NCBI GenBank assembly: GCA_963703945.1
Contig: CAVPGM010000019.1
Location: 186,001-250,000 of the forward strand
Length of the DNA stretch: 64,000 nt
From: JALORV01 sp963703945
Lineage (GTDB): Bacteria > Pseudomonadota > Gammaproteobacteria > Burkholderiales > Burkholderiaceae_F
Reading direction: 5' to 3'
The position numbers were made by a program, and so were the translations under genes. The notes beneath the pieces were generated by a model. That model did no database searches. It was not told the DNA's origin and saw only the letters and a program-made list of their open reading frames with translations. Shown piece by piece: positions 1 to 7,731 of the stretch (the stretch's first letter is position 1; every line of letters begins with the position of its first letter).

Positions 1-390
1 ATTGATCACGATGATCTGCGGCGGGTTCGCGATCACCGTCAGCGGCACCAGGTCCGTCTCGATGTTGTAGGTGAGGTTCGGGTAGAAGCTCGGCGCGATC
101 GCGTGATGCACGGCGCCGATGAAGAACGTGTAGCCGTCAGGCGCTGCCTTGGCGGCGATCGATGCACCGACGGTGCCGCCGGCGCCGCCGCGGTTGTCGA
201 TGATCACCTGGCGCCCCAGTTGCTTCGTCAGCTGGGCCGCGAGTGGACGAGCGAAGGCATCGGTTCCGCCGCCGGGCGGGAACGGAACGATCAGCGTGAT
301 CGGCTTGGTGGGCCAGTTCTGCGCGCTCGCCGGGGCAGCGAACACCACTCCGGCAGCAAGCAAGGCGACGAGCAGGATTCGACGGTGCAC
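1..390 (-). CDS. Bug/TctC-family tripartite tricarboxylate transporter substrate-binding protein (N-terminal part)
   Basis: Only the first 130 codons are in the window; the gene runs off the left edge. The product begins with a Sec signal peptide (charged VHRR, a hydrophobic stretch, then APASAQ), followed by the Bug-family opening W-P-x-K-P-I-T-L-I-V-P-F-P-P-G-G-G-T-D and an N-R-G-G-A-G-G loop. Such periplasmic receptors bind carboxylates and feed TctAB-type transporters, but many are orphans. The GTG at 390 is chosen because AAGGAG lies six bases upstream; an in-frame ATG at 408 is the alternative. The 3' end of the lgt frame overlaps its first 100 bases. The substrate cannot be inferred. 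Confidence 0.9.
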   Translation of the reverse strand, partial: MHRRILLVALLAAGVVFAAPASAQNWPTKPITLIVPFPPGGGTDAFARPLAAQLTKQLGRQVIIDNRGGAGGTVGASIAAKAAPDGYTFFIGAVHHAIAPSFYPNLTYNIETDLVPLTVIANPPQIIVIN

Positions 391-1295
391 GAGGGTCTCC
401 TTGGCCATATTGAAGGTCGCGCTCTGACGGCGCTGGTATCGGATGCTGCCGCCATTTTCGACGGGTCCGTCACTTTAGCGTTTGAACGCCGCGGACGGCG
501 GACCAGCCGCCCGGACGAAAATAGAACCCAGCAGCCGACGCCGATCAACACCATCGGCACCGAGAGCCACTGTCCCGCCGACATCCCGAGCGGCATTGCA
601 CCGTACAGCGCCTCGGGTTCGCGGTAGATTTCGCCGACGATCCGCAGGATGCCGTAGCCGATCAGGAACAGGCTGGCGACAGCCCCCACCGGTCGGGGCT
701 TGCGCGAATAGACCCACAGGATCGAGAACAGCAGCAGTCCCTCGAGAGCGAACTGGTACAGCTGCGACGGGTGCCGCGGCAGGTTGTCACCGGCCTGCGG
801 AAAGATTCTTGCCCAGGGCACCCGTGCCGGATCGGCGACACGCCCCCACAGTTCGCCGTTGATGAAGTTGCCGATGCGGCCGGCGGCGAGTCCCAGCGGG
901 ACCAGCGGAACGACGAAATCGGCGACGGTCAGAAACCGTTTGCCGCGGCCGCGCGCGAACCACCACATGGCGACGATGACGCCGATGATGCCGCCGTGAG
1001 AGGCCATGCCGCCCTTCCACACCGCGAAGATTTCGAGCGGATTCGCCAGGTAGTACGACAGCGGTCCGTAAAAGATAACGTGGCCGAGGCGTCCGCCGAC
1101 GATGACTCCGATCATTCCGTAGAAGAGCAGATCGTCGACATCCTGTGAACTCATGCCGCGCCACGCATCGCGCGCGCGCAGCTTGCCGAGCAGCAGGAAC
1201 AGCACGAAGCCGACCAGGTACATCAGCCCGTACCAGCGGATGGCCAGCGGGCCGATCTGCAGGGCGACCGGATCGAAATCGTGAACGACGGGCAT
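291..1295 (-). CDS. lgt: Prolipoprotein diacylglyceryl transferase Lgt, with a doubtful C-terminal extension
   Basis: Lgt transfers diacylglycerol from phosphatidylglycerol to the lipobox cysteine of prolipoproteins in the inner membrane. The product starts MPVVHDFDPVALQIG and shows multiple membrane segments. Family signatures are present: M-A-S-H-G-G-I-I-G (catalytic His), G-R-I-G-N-F-I-N-G-E-L-W-G, and R-H-P-S-Q-L-Y-Q. The frame as read gives about 334 residues, whereas the family is usually 260-290. The last 70 or so residues are Arg/Ser/Pro-rich, unlike Lgt, and overlap the next gene on the same strand. In another frame a stop lies at 475, so a small 3' frameshift is likely. The enzymatic core is complete. 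Confidence 0.93.
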   Translation of the reverse strand: MPVVHDFDPVALQIGPLAIRWYGLMYLVGFVLFLLLGKLRARDAWRGMSSQDVDDLLFYGMIGVIVGGRLGHVIFYGPLSYYLANPLEIFAVWKGGMASHGGIIGVIVAMWWFARGRGKRFLTVADFVVPLVPLGLAAGRIGNFINGELWGRVADPARVPWARIFPQAGDNLPRHPSQLYQFALEGLLLFSILWVYSRKPRPVGAVASLFLIGYGILRIVGEIYREPEALYGAMPLGMSAGQWLSVPMVLIGVGCWVLFSSGRLVRRPRRSNAKVTDPSKMAAASDTSAVRARPSIWPRRPSCTVESCSSPCLLPEWCSLPRRARRTGPPSRSR

Positions 1296-1389
1296 ATGAG
1301 ACTCGGGATTGAGAGAGCGCTGATCTGAAGCCGAGCGAAAGCTTGGCCTATTATTGCCCGTTCTTCCTCCACCCTGCGGCGCACTCGTC

Positions 1390-3078
1390 ATGCCCAACAA
1401 CGAACGCTCGAAGCACGTGACCCACGGCGTGGCCCGCTCGGCCAATCGCGCGATGTATTACGCGATGGGCTACAAGGACGAGGACTTCGACAAGCCGATG
1501 ATCGGCGTCGCCAACGGCCATTCCACGATAACTCCCTGCAACTCCGGGCTGCAGAAGCTCGCCGATGCGGCGATCGAGGAGATCGCCGCGTGCAAGGCCA
1601 ACTCGCAGGTATTCGGCACGCCGACGATATCCGACGGCATCGGCATGGGAACCGAGGGGATGAAGTACTCGCTCGTTTCGCGCGAGGTGATCGCCGATTG
1701 CGTCGAGACCTGTGTCAACGGCCAGTGGATGGACGGCGTCATCGTCATCGGCGGCTGCGACAAGAACATGCCGGGCGGCGTGATGGGCATCGCACGCTGC
1801 AACGTGCCGGCGATCTTCGTCTACGGCGGCACGGTGAAGCCGGGCCACTACAAGGACAAGGATCTGACGATCGTGTCGGCGTTCGAAGCGGTCGGCGAGT
1901 TCACCGCGGGACGGCTCAGCGAAACCGATTTCAAGGAGATCGAGCGCCGCTGCATCCCGGGGTCCGGATCATGCGGCGGGATGTACACCGCCAATACGAT
2001 GAGCTCGTCGTTCGAAGCTCTCGGGATGAGCCTGCTCTACTCATCGACGCAGGCGAATCCGGACGACGAAAAGGTGACGAGCACGCGCGAGGCGGCGCGC
2101 GTGCTGGTCGAGGCCGTGAGGCGCAAGCTGCGGCCGAGCGACATCATCACGCGCGAATCGATCGAGAACGCGGTCAGCCTGATCATGGCGGTCGGCGGGT
2201 CGAGCAACGCGGTGCTGCACTACCTGGCAATCGCGCACTCGGCCGGCATCGCCTGGACGATCGACGACTTCGAACGGATCCGCCGCAAGGTCCCGGTGCT
2301 GTGCGACCTGAAACCTTCGGGCAAGTACGTGGCGACCGACCTGCACCGGGCCGGAGGCGTGCCGCAGGTGCTGAAGATCCTGCTGGCCAACGGACTGCTG
2401 CACGGCGATTGCATGACGATCACGGGCAGGACGATGTCGGCCATGCTCGCGGACATCCCCGCCGAGCCGCGCGCAGACCAGGACGTGATCCATCCGTTCG
2501 CGCGGCCGCTGTACGCCGAAGGCCATCTGGCGATCCTCAAGGGCAACCTCGCGCCCGAGGGCTGCGTGGCGAAGATCACCGGGCTCAAGAATCCGGTGAT
2601 CACCGGTCCGGCACGAGTGTTCGATTCCGAGGATGCAGCCATGGACGCCATCCTGGCCGACCGCATCCGGGCCGGCGATGTCGTGGTGATCCGTTACGAG
2701 GGGCCGCAGGGTGGTCCGGGGATGCGCGAGATGCTGTCCCCGACCTCCGCACTGATCGGCAAAGGGCTCGGGGAAAGCGTGGGACTCATCACGGACGGGC
2801 GCTTTTCAGGCGGCACGTGGGGCATGGTCGTCGGCCACGTGGCACCCGAGGCGTACGTCGGCGGCAACATTGCGCTGATCGAGGAAGGTGATTCGGTGAC
2901 GATCGACGCGCACCGGTTGCTGCTGCAGCTCAATGTCGCGGAGCCTCAGCTCGCACGGCGACGGGCCGCGTGGAAACAGCCTTCGCCGCGCTATACCAAG
3001 GGCGTACTTGCGAAATTTGCGCGGCTGGCCTCCACCGCCAGCAAAGGCGCCATCACCGACGAACGGTTGTTCGGCTGA
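1390..3078 (+). CDS. ilvD: Dihydroxy-acid dehydratase
   Basis: IlvD dehydrates 2,3-dihydroxy-isovalerate and 2,3-dihydroxy-3-methylvalerate to the 2-keto acids of valine and isoleucine synthesis, using a cytosolic Fe-S cluster. The 562-residue product is full length. It carries the cluster cysteines in T-P-C-N, G-C-D-K-N-M-P-G-G and P-G-S-G-S-C-G-G-M-Y-T-A-N-T-M, and the C-terminal G-R-F-S-G-G-T-W-G signature. The ATG at 1390 (MPNNERSKH) matches the usual family start; an upstream in-frame TTG at 1354 would add unconserved residues. It is divergent from lgt, so the promoter must lie in roughly 1296-1389; a TATTAT hexamer at 1349 is a weak -10 candidate. Confidence 0.97.
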   Translation: MPNNERSKHVTHGVARSANRAMYYAMGYKDEDFDKPMIGVANGHSTITPCNSGLQKLADAAIEEIAACKANSQVFGTPTISDGIGMGTEGMKYSLVSREVIADCVETCVNGQWMDGVIVIGGCDKNMPGGVMGIARCNVPAIFVYGGTVKPGHYKDKDLTIVSAFEAVGEFTAGRLSETDFKEIERRCIPGSGSCGGMYTANTMSSSFEALGMSLLYSSTQANPDDEKVTSTREAARVLVEAVRRKLRPSDIITRESIENAVSLIMAVGGSSNAVLHYLAIAHSAGIAWTIDDFERIRRKVPVLCDLKPSGKYVATDLHRAGGVPQVLKILLANGLLHGDCMTITGRTMSAMLADIPAEPRADQDVIHPFARPLYAEGHLAILKGNLAPEGCVAKITGLKNPVITGPARVFDSEDAAMDAILADRIRAGDVVVIRYEGPQGGPGMREMLSPTSALIGKGLGESVGLITDGRFSGGTWGMVVGHVAPEAYVGGNIALIEEGDSVTIDAHRLLLQLNVAEPQLARRRAAWKQPSPRYTKGVLAKFARLASTASKGAITDERLFG

Positions 3079-3093
3079 TCCGCGCGCACAACT

Positions 3094-3342
3094 TCACAGC
3101 CGGCGACCGCCGCGGTTTCCCTTCCCGGCTTCGAGCGCGCGCTGGATGCGGCGCTTCTTGTGGGCGTCCATCTCGTCGAACGCCTTCTTCTTGTCGAGGC
3201 CGAGCCGGCGCTCGAAGACCTCGAACCAGATCATCGCCAGTACGAACGGCACGGTGATCCACCACCACGACAGTCCGGCGAACACGCTGATCTCCATCAC
3301 CTTCAGAATGATCAGCGCAACGCCGACCCAAAGCAGCCACAT
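3094..3342 (-). CDS. Small Trp-rich membrane protein (TIGR04438-like)
   Basis: This 82-residue protein begins MWLLWVGVALIILK, has a second hydrophobic segment containing W-W-W-I-T-V-P-F, and ends in a Lys/Arg-rich tail with D-K-K-K-A-F-D-E-M-D. That layout matches the TIGR04438 family of small Trp-rich proteins, which to my knowledge occurs mainly in betaproteobacteria and has no assigned function. Two transmembrane helices with a cytoplasmic basic tail are likely. It converges on ilvD, with 15 bases between the stops. The start at 3342 gives the family N-terminus; the frame is open further upstream but without hydrophobic or conserved sequence. Confidence 0.82.
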   Translation of the reverse strand: MWLLWVGVALIILKVMEISVFAGLSWWWITVPFVLAMIWFEVFERRLGLDKKKAFDEMDAHKKRRIQRALEAGKGNRGGRRL

Positions 3343-3494
3343 GCGGTCTCTCCGCCGAAGCGACCCGGACACTATAGCCGCGCACGCCGGCCCTCGGGTC
3401 AACGTAAAAGCGGGCAAGCCGTTAGAATCTTTGGGCTTTTGGCACGCAACCAACCGACTTACCGCATCACTTTCAGCCCGAATCGGAGACCGCA

Positions 3495-3801
3495 ATGAAG
3501 CATGTCCTCGCCTTTGCCGCCCTCGGCATCGCTGTCGCCAGCGGTCCGGCGTTCGCCCAGGCCGAACTGGCCAAGCAAAAGAACTGCCTCGCCTGCCACG
3601 CCATCGACAAGAAGCTGGTCGGCCCGTGCGTACAAGGACGTCGCTGCCAAGTACAAGGGTGACAAGGACGCTGTGGCCAAGCTGGCCAAGAAGATCCGCG
3701 AAGGCGGTGTCGGCGTCTGGGGCCAGGTTCCGATGCCCGCCAACCCACAGGTCAACGAGCAGGAGGCGATGTCACTGGCCAAGTGGGTGCTGTCGCAGTA
3801 G
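3495..3801 (+). pseudogene. Class I cytochrome c (c551/c552-like), frameshifted
   Basis: The product is a periplasmic monoheme electron carrier: signal peptide (residues 1-21, ending AFA-Q), heme-binding C-L-A-C-H at about residues 33-37, and the methionine ligand in Q-V-P-M-P-A-N near the end. The frame breaks after K-K-L-V-G-P. Removing the T at about 3627 restores A-Y-K-D-V-A-A-K-Y-K-G and a complete protein of about 101 residues ending W-V-L-S-Q, the usual size. All key residues survive, so a sequencing error is more likely than gene decay. A good hairpin terminator follows at 3827. Confidence 0.88.
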
Positions 3802-3826
3802 TTGGTCAGTAGGCTGACCTGAGGAC

Positions 3827-3852
3827 GGGGCGCTGCGGCGCCCCTCTTCTTT
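3827..3852 (+). terminator. Rho-independent terminator after the cytochrome c gene
   Basis: A seven-base-pair GC stem (GGGGCGC / GCGCCCC) with a TGCG loop is followed by TCTTCTTT. It lies 25 bases after the cytochrome stop and before the convergent dadA stop. Confidence 0.75.
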
Positions 3853-3879
3853 GCTGCGCAGCACCAGCGGTGGCCCAGC

Positions 3880-5136
3880 TCAGACGTGGCGCGTCGGCAA
3901 ACGGATGCTGGTCGTCCTGCCCGAGACCGCCTCGGCGATCAGTTCGCCGTTGCCGGCGGCGAGCGTCCATCCCAAGGTTCCGTGACCGGTGTTGAGAAAC
4001 AGCCCGGCGATCCGGGTGGGCCCGAGATACGGCACGTTCGACGGAGTGACCGGCCGCCGCCCCGCCCAGTATTGCGGGGCGGCGTAGTTGCAGGCCCCGG
4101 GAAACAGCTGCGCGGTGCGTCGCGTCAGGACCGCGCAGCGTGCCGGGTCGATCTCGCAACCCCAGCCGGCGATTTCCGCGGTGCCCGCGACCCGCAAGCG
4201 GCCGCCGAAGCGCGAAAACACCAACTTGTACTCGTCGTCGGTCAGACTGACTTGCGGCGCCCGCGCCGCATCGACGACCTCAAAAGTCGCCGAGTATCCC
4301 TTGCCTGGGTAGATCATCAGTCGCACGCCGAGCGCGCGCAGCAGCGGGACCGATTCGACACCAAGACAGACGACGATGGCTTCCGCCGGCTCGAATCGCG
4401 GCGCGCCCGTTGCCGTGAGCAGTTCGACCCCGACCGCCCGGCCGCTGGCGGTGCGTACCGCGGCTATCGTGGTCTCGAACCGGAACTGCACTCCCCGCTC
4501 GGCGCAATGCGCGGCCAGGTCCCGCGTGAAGCGGTGGGCATCGCCAGACTCGTCGTCGGCCGAATAATCGGCGCCGACGATCAGCGACTCGATGGCGGCG
4601 AGCGCTGGTTCGAGTTTCAGCGCCTGCTGCGGCGTCAGTGAACGTCTGTCGCAGCCGAGTTCGCGCATCAATGCCGCCGGCGTCTGCGATGCCTCGAATT
4701 CGCGTAGGTCGGTGTAGAAGTGCAGGATGCCGCGTTCAGCGCAGTCGTATTCAAGCGAGAGTTCGCGGCGAAGCTGCTTGACCGCCCGGCGGCTGTGCAA
4801 GGCCAGCGCCAGGATCGTCCGGATGTTCGCGTCGGTCCGCGCCGGCAGGCATTCGCGCAGGAATTCGGCCACCCACAACCACTGGTGCAGTTCCGCCCGC
4901 GGTCGATAGGCGAGCGGAGCGTCTCCGCGTCCGATCCAGCGGAGGATCCGGCGCGGCGCTCCCGGGTTGGCCCACGGCTCGGCGTGGCTGGCGGAAATCT
5001 GGCCGCCGTTCGCGAAGCTCGTCTCGAGCGCGACGCCGGGCTGGCGATCGATGACGACGACCTCATGACCCGCCTGGCGCAGGAACCAGGCACTTGCGAC
5101 GCCGACGACGCCGGCGCCCAGGACTAGAACACGCAC
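3880..5136 (-). CDS. dadA: D-amino acid dehydrogenase small subunit (DadA-like FAD oxidoreductase)
   Basis: The 418-residue product is a DAO-family flavoprotein. The N-terminal V-L-V-L-G-A-G-V-V-G-V motif binds the FAD ADP moiety, and the C-terminal G-R-R-P-V-T-P-S-N-V-P-Y-L-G-P and N-T-G-H-G-T-L-G-W-T blocks are typical of DadA, which oxidises D-amino acids to keto acids and passes electrons to the respiratory chain. The GTG at 5136 gives the usual start (M-R-V-L-V-L-G-A-G); the open frame upstream adds nine unconserved residues. No alanine racemase (dadX) lies beside it, so another D-amino acid or imino acid could be the substrate. Confidence 0.9.
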   Translation of the reverse strand: MRVLVLGAGVVGVASAWFLRQAGHEVVVIDRQPGVALETSFANGGQISASHAEPWANPGAPRRILRWIGRGDAPLAYRPRAELHQWLWVAEFLRECLPARTDANIRTILALALHSRRAVKQLRRELSLEYDCAERGILHFYTDLREFEASQTPAALMRELGCDRRSLTPQQALKLEPALAAIESLIVGADYSADDESGDAHRFTRDLAAHCAERGVQFRFETTIAAVRTASGRAVGVELLTATGAPRFEPAEAIVVCLGVESVPLLRALGVRLMIYPGKGYSATFEVVDAARAPQVSLTDDEYKLVFSRFGGRLRVAGTAEIAGWGCEIDPARCAVLTRRTAQLFPGACNYAAPQYWAGRRPVTPSNVPYLGPTRIAGLFLNTGHGTLGWTLAAGNGELIAEAVSGRTTSIRLPTRHV

Positions 5137-5221
5137 GAAGCCGCTTCCGGTGAACCAGGGCACTTCATTCTACGGACGCAGCGGGGGACCCCGCCTTGCA
5201 ACCGATACCGTGCCGGCCGTT

Positions 5222-5249
5222 TTGCGGGGCCCCCGCGCGTGAGTACAAT
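5222..5249 (+). promoter_or_regulatory. Candidate sigma-70 promoter for the first livK
   Basis: TTGCGG (5222-5227) and TACAAT (5244-5249) are separated by 16 bases, about 120 bases before the livK start. The spacer carries a GC palindrome (GCGGGGCCCCCGC). This was found by eye only, so the -35 assignment is tentative. Confidence 0.45.
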
Positions 5250-5368
5250 CCTGCGGTTTCGTCGGCGAAACCCTTGCCTCAGTTGTCTGGTGCCGCAGTG
5301 ACGATTCACCGGGCAAAGTTCCCAGCAAAACAACCATTCGACCGACACTCAAGAGGAGAAAAGGTCCC

Positions 5369-6571
5369 ATGAACTACAACGTCATCAAGCTTGCACCGCT
5401 GGCCGCAGTTGCAATGGCCGCGGCGGTCGCGCTTACCGCCTGCGGCAAGAAGGAAGAACCCGCCAAAACCGAAGCCCCCAAGGCGGCTGCCGCAGCAGCC
5501 CCGCAGAAGGCCCAGCTGAAGGTCGGTCACGTCGCACCGCTGACCGGTGGCATCGCCCACCTCGGCAAGGACAACGAAAACGGCGCCAAGCTGGCAGCCA
5601 AGGAGATCAACGCCGCCGGCGGCGTCAAGATCGGCGATCAGGTGTACGAGATCGTCATCCTCGGTGAGGACGACAAGGCCGACCCGAAGGAAGGCACGCT
5701 GGCCGCTCAGAAGATCGTCGACTCCGGCGCAGTCGCCGTCGTCGGCCACCTGAATTCCGGCACGTCGATCCCGGCCTCCAAGATCTATTCGGACGCCAGC
5801 ATGACGCAGATCTCGCCGTCGGCGACGAATCCCAAGCTGACCGAGCAGGGCTTCAAGACCACCTTCCGCGTAGTCGCCAACGACAACCAGCAGGGCGGCG
5901 TGCTCGCGAACTATGCGCATGACGCGCTGAAGGCCAAGACGATGGCCATCGTCGACGACCGCACCGCCTACGGACAGGGCCTGGCCGACGTAGTCGAGAA
6001 GGTCGCGAAGGAAAAGGGCATCAAGGTCGTCGGCCGTGAGTTCGCCACCGACAAGACGACGGACTTCAACGCCATCCTGACCAAGATCCGTGCTACCAAG
6101 CCCGACGTCATCATGTACGGCGGCATGGATGCCACCGCGGGCCCGATGGCCAAGCAGATGAAGCAACTCGGCATCAAGTCGGTGCTGCTGGCGGGCGACG
6201 GCGTGTGCTCGCCGGAATTCATCAAGCTGGCCGGCGACGCCGCAACGATACTGCACTGCTCGATGGCCGGTGAGGCGGTCGAAAAGCTCGCGAAGGGCGA
6301 GGAGTTCAAGGCCAAGTACAAGGCCGAGTTCAACCAGGACGTGCAAATTTACTCGCCGTATTCATACGACGCCGTGTACGTCATCGCCGATGCGGCCAAG
6401 CGGGCCGGCAAGGCTGACCGCGCCGCCATCACGGCGGCCATGCCCGCGACCAGCTATCCGGGCCTGACCGGCACCATCGCGTTCGACGAAAAGGGCGACA
6501 TCAAGAACGGCGCCATCTCGATGTTCAAGGTCACCGGCGACAAGCTGGAGTACATCTCCACGGTTCGCTGA
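5369..6571 (+). CDS. livK: Branched-chain amino acid ABC transporter substrate-binding lipoprotein (system 1)
   Basis: This 400-residue periplasmic binding protein has a lipoprotein signal with lipobox L-T-A-C (Cys25), an Ala/Lys-rich linker, then the Leu/Ile/Val-binding fold beginning L-K-V-G-H-V-A-P-L-T-G-G. A strong AGGAG ribosome site precedes the ATG at 5369. A hairpin terminator follows immediately, and the matching permease and ATPase genes start 1.1 kb downstream, beyond three genes on the other strand. LivK-type proteins also bind amides, aromatic acids or urea, so the ligand is open. The terminator suggests it is expressed as its own highly transcribed unit. Confidence 0.93.
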   Translation: MNYNVIKLAPLAAVAMAAAVALTACGKKEEPAKTEAPKAAAAAAPQKAQLKVGHVAPLTGGIAHLGKDNENGAKLAAKEINAAGGVKIGDQVYEIVILGEDDKADPKEGTLAAQKIVDSGAVAVVGHLNSGTSIPASKIYSDASMTQISPSATNPKLTEQGFKTTFRVVANDNQQGGVLANYAHDALKAKTMAIVDDRTAYGQGLADVVEKVAKEKGIKVVGREFATDKTTDFNAILTKIRATKPDVIMYGGMDATAGPMAKQMKQLGIKSVLLAGDGVCSPEFIKLAGDAATILHCSMAGEAVEKLAKGEEFKAKYKAEFNQDVQIYSPYSYDAVYVIADAAKRAGKADRAAITAAMPATSYPGLTGTIAFDEKGDIKNGAISMFKVTGDKLEYISTVR

Positions 6572-6860
6572 TCGAACTTTGCGAGGAAAGAGCGGCACCT
6601 GAGGGTGCCGCTTTTTTTTTGCTGCCGAAGACTACTTTGTTCCCGACGACACAGCCTGTCGCCGCCGTAATCAGCGCGTCGCCCCTGGGAAACACCACGA
6701 GCACGCGGCTGACCGGCTGACTGTCTTCCACCACGACCAGCAGGCGCTGTCCCGCACTGTCGTTGGTCATCGATTCGACCGTCTCGCGAGGCGCACCAAG
6801 GGCGGCCGGGAGCGAGCCGACTGAAACCATCAATGACAGCAGCAGCCCTGCCGTCCGCAC
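6531..6860 (-). CDS. Small predicted secreted protein, unknown function
   Basis: The 109-residue frame starts MRTAGLLLSLMVSVGSLP, a clear Sec signal peptide cleaved near A-L-G-A, then a globular-looking stretch (L-L-V-V-V-E-D-S-Q-P-V-S-R-V-L-V-V-F-P-R). Its last 30 residues are read through the livK terminator and the end of livK on the opposite strand, so the true C-terminus is doubtful. It begins ten bases after the cytochrome c stop on the same strand and may form one transcript with that gene and the DUF2277 gene. I recognise no family. Confidence 0.5.
   Translation of the reverse strand: MRTAGLLLSLMVSVGSLPAALGAPRETVESMTNDSAGQRLLVVVEDSQPVSRVLVVFPRGDALITAATGCVVGNKVVFGSKKKAAPSGAALSSQSSISEPWRCTPACRR
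6591..6620 (+). terminator. Strong rho-independent terminator after the first livK
   Basis: A nine-base-pair stem (AGCGGCACC / GGTGCCGCT) with a TGAG loop is followed by a run of nine T. It starts 20 bases after the livK stop. Confidence 0.93.
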
Positions 6861-6869
6861 AGGGCAGCC

Positions 6870-7196
6870 CTATCGGAACTGATAGAACTGATCGTTCAGG
6901 TATCTGACGATGTTCTGCTTGTCTGCCGGCGAGAGTTCCTTGCCCGACGCGTGTCCGCAGGATTCCAGCTGCTGCTTCAGTGCATCCAGTGAACGGACCG
7001 ATCGCGTCTTGCGCGAGTACACGCTGGTGTCATGACACCCGAGGCAGTTGGCGTCATGCAAGCGCTTGCCGTCAGTGCTATCACCTGGCAATGCAGCGAG
7101 CGCACTCGACGCCAGCAAGACAATCGGCGCTGCATACGACAAGCACTTTGCTGCTCGTCTCTGTAGATCGGACCTACTGGGGAGCGCTGAAATCAT
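6870..7196 (-). CDS. Small periplasmic cytochrome c-like protein
   Basis: The 108-residue product has an N-terminal hydrophobic export signal ending S-S-A-L-A-A, one heme-attachment motif C-L-G-C-H, and a C-terminal helix ending R-Y-L-N-D-Q-F-Y-Q-F-R. A second cysteine (E-S-C-G-H) occurs later. It is probably a c-type cytochrome working in periplasmic electron transfer. No methionine that could serve as the sixth heme ligand is obvious after the motif, so the heme may be His- or otherwise ligated. An excellent AAGGAGGTG ribosome site precedes the ATG at 7196. The start lies three bases after the DUF2277 stop, implying one operon. Confidence 0.8.
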   Translation of the reverse strand: MISALPSRSDLQRRAAKCLSYAAPIVLLASSALAALPGDSTDGKRLHDANCLGCHDTSVYSRKTRSVRSLDALKQQLESCGHASGKELSPADKQNIVRYLNDQFYQFR

Positions 7197-7199
7197 CGT

Positions 7200-7502
7200 T
7201 CACCTCCTTCGCAGTTCGGTCGCCGGCACCTGCGAGCGCGGGAATCTATGCGCGGCGCGGGCCTTTGCCTTGGCTATCTCTTCCGCACGGTTCCTCGGCG
7301 GGGAGTTCGTCTCGAGGGATCTCAAAAGACTCCTGGATACGGCTTCAACCTGGTCGACAGCCGCTACGAACGAAGTCTCGTTGGCTTTCGACGGCCTGTT
7401 GAAGCCGCTCACTTTCCTGACGAATTGCAGTGCGGCAGCGCGAATCTCTTCGTCCGTCACTGGCGGGTCGAAGTTGAATAGGGTTCTGATGTTTCGACAC
7501 AT
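7200..7502 (-). CDS. DUF2277 family protein
   Basis: The 100-residue product begins M-C-R-N-I-R-T-L-F-N-F-D-P-P and contains A-A-L-Q-F-V-R-K-V-S-G-F and N-R-A-E-E-I-A-K-A-K-A-R-A, which fits the DUF2277 family, a small, probably cytosolic protein of unknown role. The ATG at 7502 gives the family start and has GAGG eight bases upstream; an ATG at 7508 is too close to it. The longer open frame upstream is made of a tandem DNA repeat and is not conserved. It heads a minus-strand cluster with the cytochrome c gene. Confidence 0.82.
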   Translation of the reverse strand: MCRNIRTLFNFDPPVTDEEIRAAALQFVRKVSGFNRPSKANETSFVAAVDQVEAVSRSLLRSLETNSPPRNRAEEIAKAKARAAHRFPRSQVPATELRRR

Positions 7503-7515
7503 AAGCATTACCTCG

Positions 7516-7563
7516 CCGTGGCTTGCGTCGTGGCTCGCGCCGTGGCTCGCGCCGTGGCACGAA
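7516..7563. repeat. Four tandem copies of a 12-bp repeat
   Basis: The unit CCGTGGCTCGCG occurs four times in a row with one or two changes per copy (7516-7527, 7528-7539, 7540-7551, 7552-7563, the last degenerate). It sits just upstream of the DUF2277 start, in the region between divergent DUF2277 and livH. It could hold regulatory sites or be simple slippage. Confidence 0.85.
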
Positions 7564-7731
7564 TTGCGCCTTCGAGACTTGCGGCAGGTTACCAGCCGGC
7601 ACGTGCTCGAACGCACTTGCCCGTTCGGTTCGGAGTCCAGCGAATCGGCTGGGAGCGGCGAATCCCAGCCGGCTTGCTACGATGCTAAACCTGCGCGGGG
7701 GCGCGCGCGACCTTCCAACCGATCGGGATCG

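Noticed and set aside
1590..2891. Long open frame inside ilvD in another frame
   Set aside because: Arg/Gly-rich shadow of a GC-rich coding region, fully covered by ilvD.
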